A stretch of 64,000 bases of DNA from Vibrio sp. SCSIO 43136 (lineage in GTDB: Bacteria > Pseudomonadota > Gammaproteobacteria > Enterobacterales > Vibrionaceae). The stretch spans positions 1,488,001 to 1,552,000 of the forward strand of contig NZ_CP071848.1 of NCBI RefSeq assembly GCF_023716565.1. The letters are read 5' to 3'. The notes below the pieces were generated by a model. That model ran no database searches. It saw nothing but the letters and a program-made list of their open reading frames with translations, and was not told the DNA's origin. This document shows, piece after piece, positions 56,282 to 64,000 of this stretch (position 1 is its first letter; the number at the start of each line of letters is the position of its first letter). The translations under genes were made by a program, and so were the position numbers.

Positions 56282-56314
56282 TAAAAAAGCCGCTCTTGAT
56301 CTCCAAGAGCGGCT
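56282..56314 (-). terminator. Terminator after the formate dehydrogenase operon
   Basis: GCCGCTCTTG / CAAGAGCGGC (10 bp), loop of five, followed on the minus strand by six T. Confidence 0.92.
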
Positions 56315-56330
56315 CGATGGCTAAAGATTT

Positions 56331-57296
56331 TTATTGTTTGTCTTTAATTCGGTCGTACCACAAATTGTGGTGCTGTTTGGCCCAAGTTTCATCCACATAA
56401 CCGGTTTTCATTCCCTCTAATGCCCCTTCCGTGCCGACGGTACCGATGTAAATATGGCCGAAGGATGCGGCAATAAGCCCAAGCGATGCGACCGCATGAA
56501 GGATGTTACTTACTTGCATCACTTCTCGCGTTTGTTCAAACATAGGGAAGTCCATGATTAAGCCAGTAATACACACTGTTACACCGGCAGTGGCGAGTAA
56601 CCAAAACCAAACTTTCTCACCACCATTACAAAAATCGGCAGATGGGTGCTTACCATTCGGCAGGATGCCACCACCTTGTTTAAACCATTCTAGGTCAACC
56701 TTGGTAAAGAAGTTGTTTTTCAACCACTTGACTAGCATAGTTACAATACCAAGTACGAACAATGGTCCTAGATAGTTGTGGCTGGTCTTAGCTAATTGAA
56801 TGATAAAGTCCCAAACGGTATAGCCCACCACAGGTTTGAGCAGGTATTTACCATACATCAGTGTCAAACCAGAAATGGCTAAGATGAGGAACAGTGAAGC
56901 GGTATACCAATGCAGCGCACGCTCAAACCGAGTCCACCTCAAAACTTTTTTACCAGTTTTTGGTTTATCTAGCTTGATCTGACCAGCCCATAAGTAGAAA
57001 GCTCCCAACGAGCCAAAAGCCCCAAGGATCATTAACCCACCAATAGGGGTAACCCATTTATTGCGAATTTCTCGCCATAGCTGCCCTGTTGTATTGATCA
57101 ATATACCGTGTTCAGCGGACGTGGATGTCGTGTAGCCTTCCTCGCCACCTTTGACTTGACGCCAAAAGTCAGCGCCCGCTAGTTCAATCATCTCTTTTGC
57201 CGTATCTTGTTGCTCAGTTTCGGCCAGCGCAAGCTGGCTGAAACTAAGGCTCAACACAGAGACCAAGACTATTAGAAGTTGTTGTAGCGTCTTCAT
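56331..57296 (-). CDS. fdhC: Formate dehydrogenase cytochrome b subunit (gamma)
   Basis: 321 residues: a signal peptide ending QLALA, an extra periplasmic stretch and helix at about 80-100, then the four-helix FdnI/FdoI core. The heme histidine regions include RFERALHWYTA, TSHNYLGPLF and ILHAVASLGLIAASFGHIYIGT. It takes electrons from the iron-sulfur subunit and reduces quinone in the inner membrane. It starts 2 bases after fdhB and is last in the operon. Confidence 0.92.
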   Translation of the reverse strand: MKTLQQLLIVLVSVLSLSFSQLALAETEQQDTAKEMIELAGADFWRQVKGGEEGYTTSTSAEHGILINTTGQLWREIRNKWVTPIGGLMILGAFGSLGAFYLWAGQIKLDKPKTGKKVLRWTRFERALHWYTASLFLILAISGLTLMYGKYLLKPVVGYTVWDFIIQLAKTSHNYLGPLFVLGIVTMLVKWLKNNFFTKVDLEWFKQGGGILPNGKHPSADFCNGGEKVWFWLLATAGVTVCITGLIMDFPMFEQTREVMQVSNILHAVASLGLIAASFGHIYIGTVGTEGALEGMKTGYVDETWAKQHHNLWYDRIKDKQ

Positions 57297-57298
57297 AG

Positions 57299-57907
57299 TT
57301 AGCTCTTTGTTGCGTCGAAAGCGAGATCTTCACCATTTGTCCAACCAGCACCTTTGGCACCACGTTCCACAACACGTTGACGGTAGATGTCAGACACTTT
57401 CTGGGCATCACCAGCTAGCAGTGCTTTGGTTGAACACAAAGAAGCACACATAGGTAGCTTGCCTTCTGCAATTCGGTTTGCACCGTATTTGACTCGCTCT
57501 TCAGCTGAGCCAGCTTCGGTTTCTGGACCGCCAGCACAGAATGTACATTTATCCATTTTCCCTCGTTCGCCAAATGCAGACTGTTGAGGGAATTGCGGTG
57601 CGCCAAATGGGCAGGCAAACAAGCAATAACCGCAGCCGATACATAGATCTTTATTGTGAAGGACGATGCCATCTTCAGTTTGTTTGAAGCAATCTGTCGG
57701 ACATACGGCCATGCAAGGCGCATCCGTACAGTGCATACAGGCAACAGAGATAGAGTTCTCACCCGGTTCACCATCGTTAAGTGTCACCACTCGTCGACGT
57801 TGAATCCCCCACTCTAGTGCATCATCATTTTCGTTTTTACATGCAGTCACACAGCCGTTGCACTCGATACAGCGTTTGGTGTCACATAGAAATTTCATTT
57901 TAGCCAT
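57299..57907 (-). CDS. fdhB: Formate dehydrogenase iron-sulfur subunit (beta)
   Basis: 202 residues with four [4Fe-4S] clusters' worth of cysteines: CDTKRCIECNGCVTACKNEND, read as C-x4-C-x2-C-x2-C-x3-C; CMHCTDAPCMAVCPTDCF; CIGCGYCLFACPFG; and CTFC...CASLC. It carries electrons between the catalytic and cytochrome b subunits. GGAG lies before the ATG. It has no own signal peptide, so it would be exported bound to FdhA. Confidence 0.94.
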   Translation of the reverse strand: MAKMKFLCDTKRCIECNGCVTACKNENDDALEWGIQRRRVVTLNDGEPGENSISVACMHCTDAPCMAVCPTDCFKQTEDGIVLHNKDLCIGCGYCLFACPFGAPQFPQQSAFGERGKMDKCTFCAGGPETEAGSAEERVKYGANRIAEGKLPMCASLCSTKALLAGDAQKVSDIYRQRVVERGAKGAGWTNGEDLAFDATKS

Positions 57908-57918
57908 GGGTAGACTCC

Positions 57919-60774
57919 TTACGCTTTGCGAATGTTACATAGGGTGACTTTGGTTTCTTGCATTTGCGTGACCGGGTCATAACCGTAAGTCGTAGCAATA
58001 TTTGCGGATTCACCAATCACGTATGGGTCTGTACCCTCAGGATACTTGTCGCGTAACTCTTCTCCTTGGAACTTACCGCCAAAGTGGAAAGGGATAAATG
58101 CCATGCCTGGTTTCACTCGGCGTGTGACCATGGCTTTAACATGGATACGCCCTTTTTCAGCACCTTCTACCCACACCATTTCACCATCTTTAAAACCAAG
58201 ATCGTTGGCATCTTTCGGGTTAACCTCGACAAACATCTCTTGCTGAAGTTCTGCAAGCCAAGGGTTTGAGCGCGTCTCTTCACCACCACCTTCATATTCT
58301 ACCAATCGACCAGAAGTGAGGATGATTGGGTACTCCTGCGACTTATCTTGGTCTTGCAGTGATTTATACATAGTTGGCAGTCGGTAGATAGACTCTTTGT
58401 CATCCCAAGTTGGATAGTCTGCTACTAGATCGCGGCGTGGCGTATAAAGTGGCTCACGGTGCAGCGGTACACGATCTGGGAATGTCCAAACCACGGCGCG
58501 AGCTTTAGCGTTACCAAAAGGAATACAACCGTGTTTGATCGCAACTCGCTGAATACCACCAGAAAGGTCGGTTTTCCAGTTTTTGCCCTCAGCGGCAGCT
58601 TTCTCTTCTGCCGTAAGATCATCCCACCAACCTAAATGTTTGAGTAGCTTGTCGCTAAACTCTGGGTAGCCATCTTCCAGCTCACAATCTTTAGAAAAGC
58701 TGTCTTCTGCAAGTAGGTTTTTACCTTCGAACTCAACGCCAAATCTTGCGCGGAAGTTACCACCACCTTGTGCAACAGGCTTAGACGTATCGTAAAGAAT
58801 ATGAGTGCCAGGATGCTTCATCTCTGGGGTGCCCCAACATGGCCAAGGAAGGCCGTAGGTTTCCCCGTGAGCTGGGCCACCCTCTGCTTCGAGCGTCGTT
58901 TTATGGAAGGTATGCCAGTTCTTTTGGTGCTCTTTCATACGTTCAGGACTTTGACCGGTATAACCGATGGTCCACATACCTTTGTTAAATTCGCGAGTGA
59001 TATCTTCGATAACTGGCTGGTTGTTCTCGATACGCACGTTTTTAAACAGTTGGTCAGCGAAGCCAAGCTTTTTAGTCAGAAGATACATGATTTCATGATC
59101 AGGCTTGGACTCGAACAAAGGCTCCACTACTTTGTCTCGCCATTGAATCGAGCGATTTGAAGCCGTCACACTTCCATAGGTTTCGAATTGAGTAGTGGCT
59201 GGAAGTAAATAAACGCCATCCGTGCGGTCATTCATTACAGCGGCAACTGTTGGGTATGGGTCGACAATTACCATCATGTCGAGCTGCTGCATCGCTTTTT
59301 TCATCTCTACACCACGAGTTTGCGAGTTTACCGCATGACCCCAGTAGAACATGGCTCGAATGTTGTCGTTCTGCTCAATATTGTCTTTGTTTTCAAGTAC
59401 TCCATCCACCCAGCGAGAGACAGGAATACCCATGTTGTTCATTGGCTTTTTGCCACGGTACTCGTTTTGGTCAAAGCGCTTTTGCACCCACTCAAAATCG
59501 ACATCCCACACTTTTGACCAATGTTTCCAAGCGCCTTCTGACAATCCGTAATATCCCGGAAGTGTATGAGACAATACGCCTAAATCGGTTGCACCTTGTA
59601 CATTATCATGACCACGGAAAATGTTAGCACCGCCACCCGATTGACCGATATTACCTAGTGCTAACTCAAGTACACAGTAAGCACGAGTATTGTTGTTACC
59701 TGTGGTGTGCTGAGTACCACCCATACACCAAACAACACAGCCTGGACGATTTTCTGACAGCAGCTTAGCGGTTTGGTAAACATCCGCCTCACTCACACCA
59801 GTAACACGCTCCACTTCCGCTGGAGTCCACTTTGCTACTTCTTGGCGAATCTCATCCATACCAAACACGCGCTGGCGAATGAACTCTTTATCTTCCCAGT
59901 TGTTCTTAAACACATGCCATAAGATGCCCCAGATAAATGCAACATCTGACCCAGGACGCAGGGAAACATAATGATCAGATTTTGCAGCGGTACGTGTGCG
60001 GCGAGGATCTGCAACAACGATCTTACAACCGTTTTTTTCTTTAGCGATAAGTATGTGTTGCATCGCGACTGGGTGCGCTTCAGCGGGGTTTGAGCCGATG
60101 AATAGCATCGACTTACAGTTATGCATGTCGTTAAATGAGTTCGTCATTGCACCGTAGCCCCAAGTGTTTGCCACCCCTGCTACTGTTGTAGAGTGACAAA
60201 TACGCGCTTGGTGATCGACATTGTTGGTGCCCCAAAGTGACGCCATTTTACGGAACATGTAAGCCTGTTCGTTATTGTGTTTGGCACTGCCTAACCAATA
60301 AACTGAATCTGGTCCCGATTCATTGCGGATCTTAGTGACATTGTCACCTATCTCTTCAATCGCTTGTTCCCAGCTCAGCTTTTTCCACTGGCCATTTTCA
60401 AGCTTCATCGGATATTTAAGTCGACGCTCGCCGTGTCCGTGCTCTCGTAGTGCTGCCCCTTTAGCGCAGTGACCACCAGCATTAAACGGATGGTCAAACG
60501 CAGGCTCCTGCCCTGTCCAAACGCCGTTTTGTACTTCGGCGTAAATGCCACAGCCAACAGAACAGTGTGAACAGATGGTGCGCTTGATTTCTACTGGCGC
60601 ACTGTGATCAACATCAGCCGCTTGGGCTTTTTTCATCATGCTTGGTGCAAATAAGCCCGCACCTACCGCAGCACCACCAGCAGCGATCGATGTATTCTTC
60701 ATGAATGCTCGGCGACTGATACCGAGACGATTTTGTTCCAACTCAGCGCAGTTGGAGCGTTTAGTTAATTTCAT
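57919..60774 (-). CDS. fdhA: Formate dehydrogenase catalytic subunit (Cys type, Tat-exported)
   Basis: 951 residues. A twin-arginine signal (SRRAFMK, Arg21-Arg22, then a hydrophobic stretch to KKAQA) sends it to the periplasm folded. The [4Fe-4S] ligands are Cys68, Cys71, Cys75 and Cys103. The molybdopterin-guanine-dinucleotide domains follow. The active-site position has cysteine (Cys193 in ARICHSTTVAG) where E. coli FdnG and FdhF have selenocysteine; the following histidine is kept. No UGA is read through. It oxidises formate to CO2. An exact matS (60335-60347) lies inside. Confidence 0.96.
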   Translation of the reverse strand: MKLTKRSNCAELEQNRLGISRRAFMKNTSIAAGGAAVGAGLFAPSMMKKAQAADVDHSAPVEIKRTICSHCSVGCGIYAEVQNGVWTGQEPAFDHPFNAGGHCAKGAALREHGHGERRLKYPMKLENGQWKKLSWEQAIEEIGDNVTKIRNESGPDSVYWLGSAKHNNEQAYMFRKMASLWGTNNVDHQARICHSTTVAGVANTWGYGAMTNSFNDMHNCKSMLFIGSNPAEAHPVAMQHILIAKEKNGCKIVVADPRRTRTAAKSDHYVSLRPGSDVAFIWGILWHVFKNNWEDKEFIRQRVFGMDEIRQEVAKWTPAEVERVTGVSEADVYQTAKLLSENRPGCVVWCMGGTQHTTGNNNTRAYCVLELALGNIGQSGGGANIFRGHDNVQGATDLGVLSHTLPGYYGLSEGAWKHWSKVWDVDFEWVQKRFDQNEYRGKKPMNNMGIPVSRWVDGVLENKDNIEQNDNIRAMFYWGHAVNSQTRGVEMKKAMQQLDMMVIVDPYPTVAAVMNDRTDGVYLLPATTQFETYGSVTASNRSIQWRDKVVEPLFESKPDHEIMYLLTKKLGFADQLFKNVRIENNQPVIEDITREFNKGMWTIGYTGQSPERMKEHQKNWHTFHKTTLEAEGGPAHGETYGLPWPCWGTPEMKHPGTHILYDTSKPVAQGGGNFRARFGVEFEGKNLLAEDSFSKDCELEDGYPEFSDKLLKHLGWWDDLTAEEKAAAEGKNWKTDLSGGIQRVAIKHGCIPFGNAKARAVVWTFPDRVPLHREPLYTPRRDLVADYPTWDDKESIYRLPTMYKSLQDQDKSQEYPIILTSGRLVEYEGGGEETRSNPWLAELQQEMFVEVNPKDANDLGFKDGEMVWVEGAEKGRIHVKAMVTRRVKPGMAFIPFHFGGKFQGEELRDKYPEGTDPYVIGESANIATTYGYDPVTQMQETKVTLCNIRKA
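60335..60347. promoter_or_regulatory. matS: matS site (MatP binding), exact match
   Basis: GTGACATTGTCAC, exact, inside fdhA. It is the rightmost matS in the window, 30 kb from dif. Confidence 0.85.
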
Positions 60775-60786
60775 TGAAAATGCTCC

Positions 60787-60981
60787 CTACAGTGAGTCGT
60801 AATAATCACGAATGTGTTGAGTTTCGTGATAACCCGTCACCTTCTTAGTTTCTGTCGTTTGTGTGGTTGGCGATGCAGAGGCCTTAGTCGCTGCGGTTGC
60901 TACCGTTGCAGTTACTGCTGCTGTAGCAATCCCTTTCAGCAGGTCACGTTTAGAGCTGTCTACCTGTTTCTCGTTACTCAT
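60787..60981 (-). CDS. Small formate dehydrogenase accessory protein (FdhX-like)
   Basis: 64 residues: a Tat-like leader with KRDLLKG in place of RRxFLK, an Ala/Thr/Val-rich hydrophobic stretch, and a mature tail KKVTGYHETQHIRDYYDSL. Small proteins of this form precede fdhA in Vibrio and Shewanella clusters (fdhX). The lysine in the first twin-arginine position is tolerated only in a few substrates, so export may depend on a partner. The function is unknown. It lies 12 bases before fdhA. Confidence 0.8.
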   Translation of the reverse strand: MSNEKQVDSSKRDLLKGIATAAVTATVATAATKASASPTTQTTETKKVTGYHETQHIRDYYDSL

Positions 60982-61041
60982 TCATTGCTCCTTTAGGAAA
61001 CCTTGTTGGTTTCTCTTTTTACTAACTTTACTCTCGTTGTT

Positions 61042-61623
61042 TTAAATCTTTTCCCGTACCGGGATTTGGGCAAATCGAGTTTGTTCCAGTTGAAGAAACT
61101 GGTTCAATACTGCGGCGACGCCCAGATAGAATTGCCCATTTTTGGTTTGCTCAATTTGTTCAACTAATGATGCAAACCAAGGTTGAATATGTTGATTGAA
61201 GAAATGGAAAGCTTGGGTATCGTTGTCGATCATTGCCATTACTTCACAAAGTGCAGCGATATGATCTTCGGGCTCTTTAGTGTGTTCACTTCGCTCAAAC
61301 CCAAGTCGAATCAGATCATCACGGATCATGGCGAGGGGCTTCTCCATTAGTGAACCCGTTAAATGCCAAGACGCAAACGGCATCACTTCCCCACGGCCGA
61401 TGCCGATGAAAAGATCTTGGTATTCCTGTTCAACCTGTTCGGTGGTGATGTTCTGTGCTTCCTGCTTTAGCTTCCTCCATGCCATTTTCATTGGTTGATG
61501 CTCAACCCCTTGAAGCTCAAGGGTCGATAACCAATCAAGTTGTTGTTGATTAGGGGCATTTCGCAACAAGGCAGCCAGCATAGCGTAGATTTCCGATCTC
61601 ATCTGTTGTTCTTCTAATTGCAT
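61042..61623 (-). CDS. TorD-family chaperone for formate dehydrogenase
   Basis: 193 residues, all helical by appearance. It has the TorD/DmsD pattern: an N-terminal YAMLAALLRNAP, a central EYQDLFIGIGRGEVMPFASW (Y-x-x-L-F-x-x-x-x-x-x-x-x-P) and KEPEDHIAALCEVM (E-P-x-D-H). Such chaperones bind the Tat leader of a molybdoenzyme and hold it until the cofactor is in; the client here is presumably FdhA. ATGs at 61623 and 61602 are both possible starts. Confidence 0.88.
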   Translation of the reverse strand: MQLEEQQMRSEIYAMLAALLRNAPNQQQLDWLSTLELQGVEHQPMKMAWRKLKQEAQNITTEQVEQEYQDLFIGIGRGEVMPFASWHLTGSLMEKPLAMIRDDLIRLGFERSEHTKEPEDHIAALCEVMAMIDNDTQAFHFFNQHIQPWFASLVEQIEQTKNGQFYLGVAAVLNQFLQLEQTRFAQIPVREKI

Positions 61624-61630
61624 GATTAAC

Positions 61631-63298
61631 CTACATTCTCAATTGCTGTTCTGGGTTTTCTGCCATGGCACTAAACATGTCTTTCACTCGACAGTCTTCA
61701 CACATCGCAATACGCGCAATAGCTTGCTCATCTGCATAATGCGAGTGACCACGTAACTTATCTTGTAGCATGCCGATGAGTGACTGAGGGGCAAAAGGTT
61801 TGCCACAACAAGTACATTCCGCAGCGGGTTCTTGGTGGATAGTGGTGACGGCAATACGCTGTTTGGCATCCCAATTAAAACGGGGCGTCAGTGACAGTGC
61901 TTGCTCTGGGCAAGCTTTCTCACACATGCCACATTGAATACAATCTTGTTCGACAAACTTGAGTTGAGGTGCATTACCATCATTGTGTAGTGCTCCCGTA
62001 GGACAAACTGCAATACAGGCCATACATAATGTGCAATCTTCACCTTTGCACGTCACTTGACCAAATGGCGCAGTCACTGGAAGTTCTGTGATGGATTGAG
62101 TTGCTGGGTGCTGTGCAGAAAGCTCATTTAAAGCCGCAAACAGGCGGTGACGCTTATCCCCTTCTGCATGCCACTTCTTATCGATAAGCGCTGTGTCAAA
62201 TAACCTAGGTAGACCATGACGCAAGTCTTCCAAATACAAAATTTCGATACGCTCTTTATCAATATTCAATTGGGACAGAAGTCGCTGCGCCAATGTGACT
62301 TCTTGTTCCAACACACGAATGACAGTTTTTGGCATGTGATGACTAGCAGCAAACATTACTTTGCTTGCACCATTCACTAGTGCACTAAGCCAAGTATCGA
62401 TACCAACGGAAGGAAGCTCTTCAAGCACCACTGGAATAACATTGTCTTCAAGTGCCTGTAGTGCCATGACGTTATAGTTCTCATGACGCTCGCTGCAAAA
62501 AAGGATGCTTGGGTTCTCGCCTTGTGCTTGTTTGTAGTTTGCAAGCAAGTTAGTAATGAATTGCTGAGTCTGAGTAGGTTCAGGTAAGGCGTAATAAATA
62601 GCTTCTGTTGGACATGCGGTCGCACAAGTCCCAACGCCTTGACATAAATAAGGGTTAATTTGGATTTTATGACCAATTTGATCGTTACCATCACTGGTCA
62701 AAGCCCCTGCCGGGCAAGCATCTACGCAGCGGTCGCATCCTTTAATACCGCGAGAGCTGTGTGCACATTTGTCGTTGTCCAGACGGAAAAATTTTGGTTT
62801 ATCGAAAGTTCCCATCAGCGTTGGGATCTCTTCAAGCGCATCAGGCAGGCTTGGGTAACCTCTTCCCACAGGGTAGTAACCCGGTACCGCGACCTCCTCT
62901 TTCATGAGGCCGTTTAGGGTTAAGTCGAGAACAACATCAAAGCAATCACTACCTATGGTGGCAATCGCAGGATTGAGCGTATTGTCAACGGTGAGAGTAT
63001 ATGTGCCCAGAAAGCCCGTGACTTCAATCTGATTCACCAAATACCACTGAGATTTGCTTTCTGGTGTCAGGCCCTCTGGGAGCTGATCCACACAAAAATA
63101 GTGAACGGACGTCATATCGTCCAATTGGGGCGCTAGATCTTGCATCAAGGCGACTGGCCCAATGACAGCTAAGTGCCCTTTACTTTGGTAACTCACCGTA
63201 GGTGGGATGAGATTTCTTAGCTCTACAGTTTGCTCAATTGCGGACAATCGAGCTTTACCGTTGACGCTATTTGTAGTCTGTAGGAATTGCTTCAACAT
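61631..63298 (-). CDS. Multi-cluster 4Fe-4S ferredoxin-type protein of the fdh cluster
   Basis: 555 residues, cytoplasmic. The N-terminal 180 residues show no motif I know. Two ferredoxin pairs follow: CDRCVDACPAGAL with CQGVGTCATACPTEAI (about 190-240), and CTLCMACIAVCPTGAL with CIQCGMCEKACPEQAL (about 425-475). A C-terminal cysteine set CTCCGKPF and CEDCR may bind another metal. Such proteins accompany DUF3305, DUF3306 and TorD genes in formate dehydrogenase clusters; a role in electron supply or cofactor maturation is inferred. A 175-base gap separates it from DUF3306. Confidence 0.82.
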   Translation of the reverse strand: MLKQFLQTTNSVNGKARLSAIEQTVELRNLIPPTVSYQSKGHLAVIGPVALMQDLAPQLDDMTSVHYFCVDQLPEGLTPESKSQWYLVNQIEVTGFLGTYTLTVDNTLNPAIATIGSDCFDVVLDLTLNGLMKEEVAVPGYYPVGRGYPSLPDALEEIPTLMGTFDKPKFFRLDNDKCAHSSRGIKGCDRCVDACPAGALTSDGNDQIGHKIQINPYLCQGVGTCATACPTEAIYYALPEPTQTQQFITNLLANYKQAQGENPSILFCSERHENYNVMALQALEDNVIPVVLEELPSVGIDTWLSALVNGASKVMFAASHHMPKTVIRVLEQEVTLAQRLLSQLNIDKERIEILYLEDLRHGLPRLFDTALIDKKWHAEGDKRHRLFAALNELSAQHPATQSITELPVTAPFGQVTCKGEDCTLCMACIAVCPTGALHNDGNAPQLKFVEQDCIQCGMCEKACPEQALSLTPRFNWDAKQRIAVTTIHQEPAAECTCCGKPFAPQSLIGMLQDKLRGHSHYADEQAIARIAMCEDCRVKDMFSAMAENPEQQLRM

Positions 63299-63460
63299 GG
63301 CTTTTGGCTATTTTTATTATTAAGACCAATGCCTACTGCAAATTACGATCCAATTTAAAAGTGCCTACAGTTCAATGTTTTAAACGCAATTACTGATTGT
63401 TATGTGAACAGAGTTTTATAAAAATGTACAAAATGTCCCATTCTAGGTTAATGATTGATA

Positions 63461-63473
63461 GGTCAAAATGACC
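63461..63473. promoter_or_regulatory. Perfect inverted repeat upstream of the 4Fe-4S gene
   Basis: GGTCA-AAA-TGACC, a 13-bp perfect palindrome directly after the DUF3306 stop and 163 bases before the 4Fe-4S start. The regulator is unknown. Confidence 0.35.
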
Positions 63474-63968
63474 CTACGAACTATGTGGTACATTTTGTCC
63501 CACTTCCTTATCACTGGCTTCAGTTGGGGCTACGTCGTCATCAGGAAGTTTTGACTCATTGATGTCACTAGTTTCGTTATTCTCTTCGTCTTGCGGCTCT
63601 TCTTCGATGTGTTCTTTGGCCCAATCTCTGAGCTTTTCAGCGACTTCAGAAGAGAGATTTTTTACCGCTTTATAGTCGTGATCATAGTCATTTAAACCGT
63701 CAACCTCACTAAACTCACCACTGAGAAAAAGCTTACGCATTGCTGCTTTTTTAACTTGCTTATCAACACCTTCGACGAGCATTGCTGCCAGAGTCGCTTC
63801 TTGCTCTAGTGGCGCTTCTTCTAAAGCTGGCACCGCCTCAGAACCTGAGTTGACTACGTCTGCGGACTCATCAATATTTGTCTTAGAGTCATCTGCATTT
63901 GGCTTAGACTGTTGAGGTGTTTTATCACTTTCAATTTTGCGCTCTGACCAGCGTTTAAAGAAACTCAT
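63474..63968 (-). CDS. DUF3306 family protein
   Basis: 164 residues, very acidic. The start MSFFKRWSERKIESDKTPQ and the central motif ALRKLFLSGEFSEVDGLNDYDHDY (seen as KKAAMRKLFLSGEF... in parts) identify DUF3306 proteins, which sit beside formate dehydrogenase genes. The tail is rich in Asp/Glu/Ser and is probably disordered. The function is unknown. The start overlaps the stop of the preceding gene (ATGA). Confidence 0.85.
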   Translation of the reverse strand: MSFFKRWSERKIESDKTPQQSKPNADDSKTNIDESADVVNSGSEAVPALEEAPLEQEATLAAMLVEGVDKQVKKAAMRKLFLSGEFSEVDGLNDYDHDYKAVKNLSSEVAEKLRDWAKEHIEEEPQDEENNETSDINESKLPDDDVAPTEASDKEVGQNVPHSS

Positions 63969-64000
63969 TGGCCACTCGCTCTTCCTGCGCCTTTACGTTT
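63965..64000 (-). CDS. C-terminal end of the preceding gene, probably DUF3305
   Basis: Eleven codons and a TGA at the window edge, reading KRKGAGRASGQ. The TGA overlaps the DUF3306 ATG by two bases (ATGA), so an upstream gene ends here. In this kind of cluster that gene encodes a DUF3305 protein; the identification rests on context only. Confidence 0.55.
   Translation of the reverse strand, partial: KRKGAGRASGQ

Noticed and set aside
57919-60774. Possible selenocysteine in FdhA
   Set aside because: The active-site codon reads as cysteine in an uninterrupted frame; no in-frame UGA is present.

Overview
The window is chromosomal DNA from a Vibrio-like gammaproteobacterium, most likely the larger chromosome. 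The proteins (MatP, ProQ, RMF, ZapC, FNR, PotABCD) resemble their Vibrio/Enterobacteria relatives, and the runs letAB / msrC-proQ-prc, pepN...pyrD-zapC-rlmKL-uup-rmf-fabA-lonH-matP and fnr-uspE-ttcA keep gene orders known from these groups. I see no rRNA, tRNA, insertion sequence or CRISPR array. The DNA is almost fully coding.

The main result is that this window is the replication terminus. A 28-bp sequence at 30448-30475 matches the XerCD site dif, with one difference from E. coli dif as I remember it. Five exact copies of the MatP-binding site matS (GTGACRNYGTCAC) lie at 1510, 24789, 31446, 38461 and 60335, on both sides of dif. matP itself is at 28861-29310, with a one-mismatch matS just upstream of its start. 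Beside dif are two odd items: a small secreted protein resembling TolA domain III (29806-30117), and a decayed reading frame (30191-30367). TolA domain III is the receptor for filamentous phages of the CTX type, which integrate at dif.

Layout. 1-5379 (minus): a LetB-type seven-repeat MCE protein (cut by the window edge), LetA and an ABC exporter. 5449-26333 (plus): MsrC, ProQ, Prc, a two-repeat envelope protein, PepN, a DUF2835 protein, the large NAD-glutamate dehydrogenase, PyrD, ZapC, RlmKL, a glutaredoxin-like protein, Uup, a DUF3466 protein with a GlyGly-CTERM-like tail, and RMF. 26467-28691 (minus): FabA and a Lon-like protein, with FadR- and FabR-type operators before fabA. 28861-30583: matP, a DUF3634 protein, the TolA-like protein and dif. 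30584-33988 (minus): a hybrid histidine kinase, a FIST sensor and a small membrane protein. 34253-44403 (plus): cbb3 oxidase (ccoNOQP), its assembly genes (ccoHIS and a SafE-type gene), FNR with an autoregulatory FNR box, UspE and TtcA. 44450-46712 (minus): a DUF2987 protein, a Bax-type glucosaminidase and a membrane protein. 47029-53950 (plus): potABCD, a second potD behind a structured leader, and two tandem GGDEF proteins. 53981-56073 (minus): CobB and an ammonium transporter with a sigma-54 promoter and NtrC-type sites. 56331-64000 (minus): a Cys-type respiratory formate dehydrogenase cluster with accessory genes.

Much of the region concerns respiration and low-oxygen life: cbb3 oxidase, FNR, formate dehydrogenase and a FIST/kinase pair of a type linked to nitric oxide sensing. 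The rest is terminus organisation (dif, matS, MatP, ZapC) and envelope maintenance (LetAB, Prc, Bax, the TolA-like protein). All functions are inferred by reading the sequence; no search was run.
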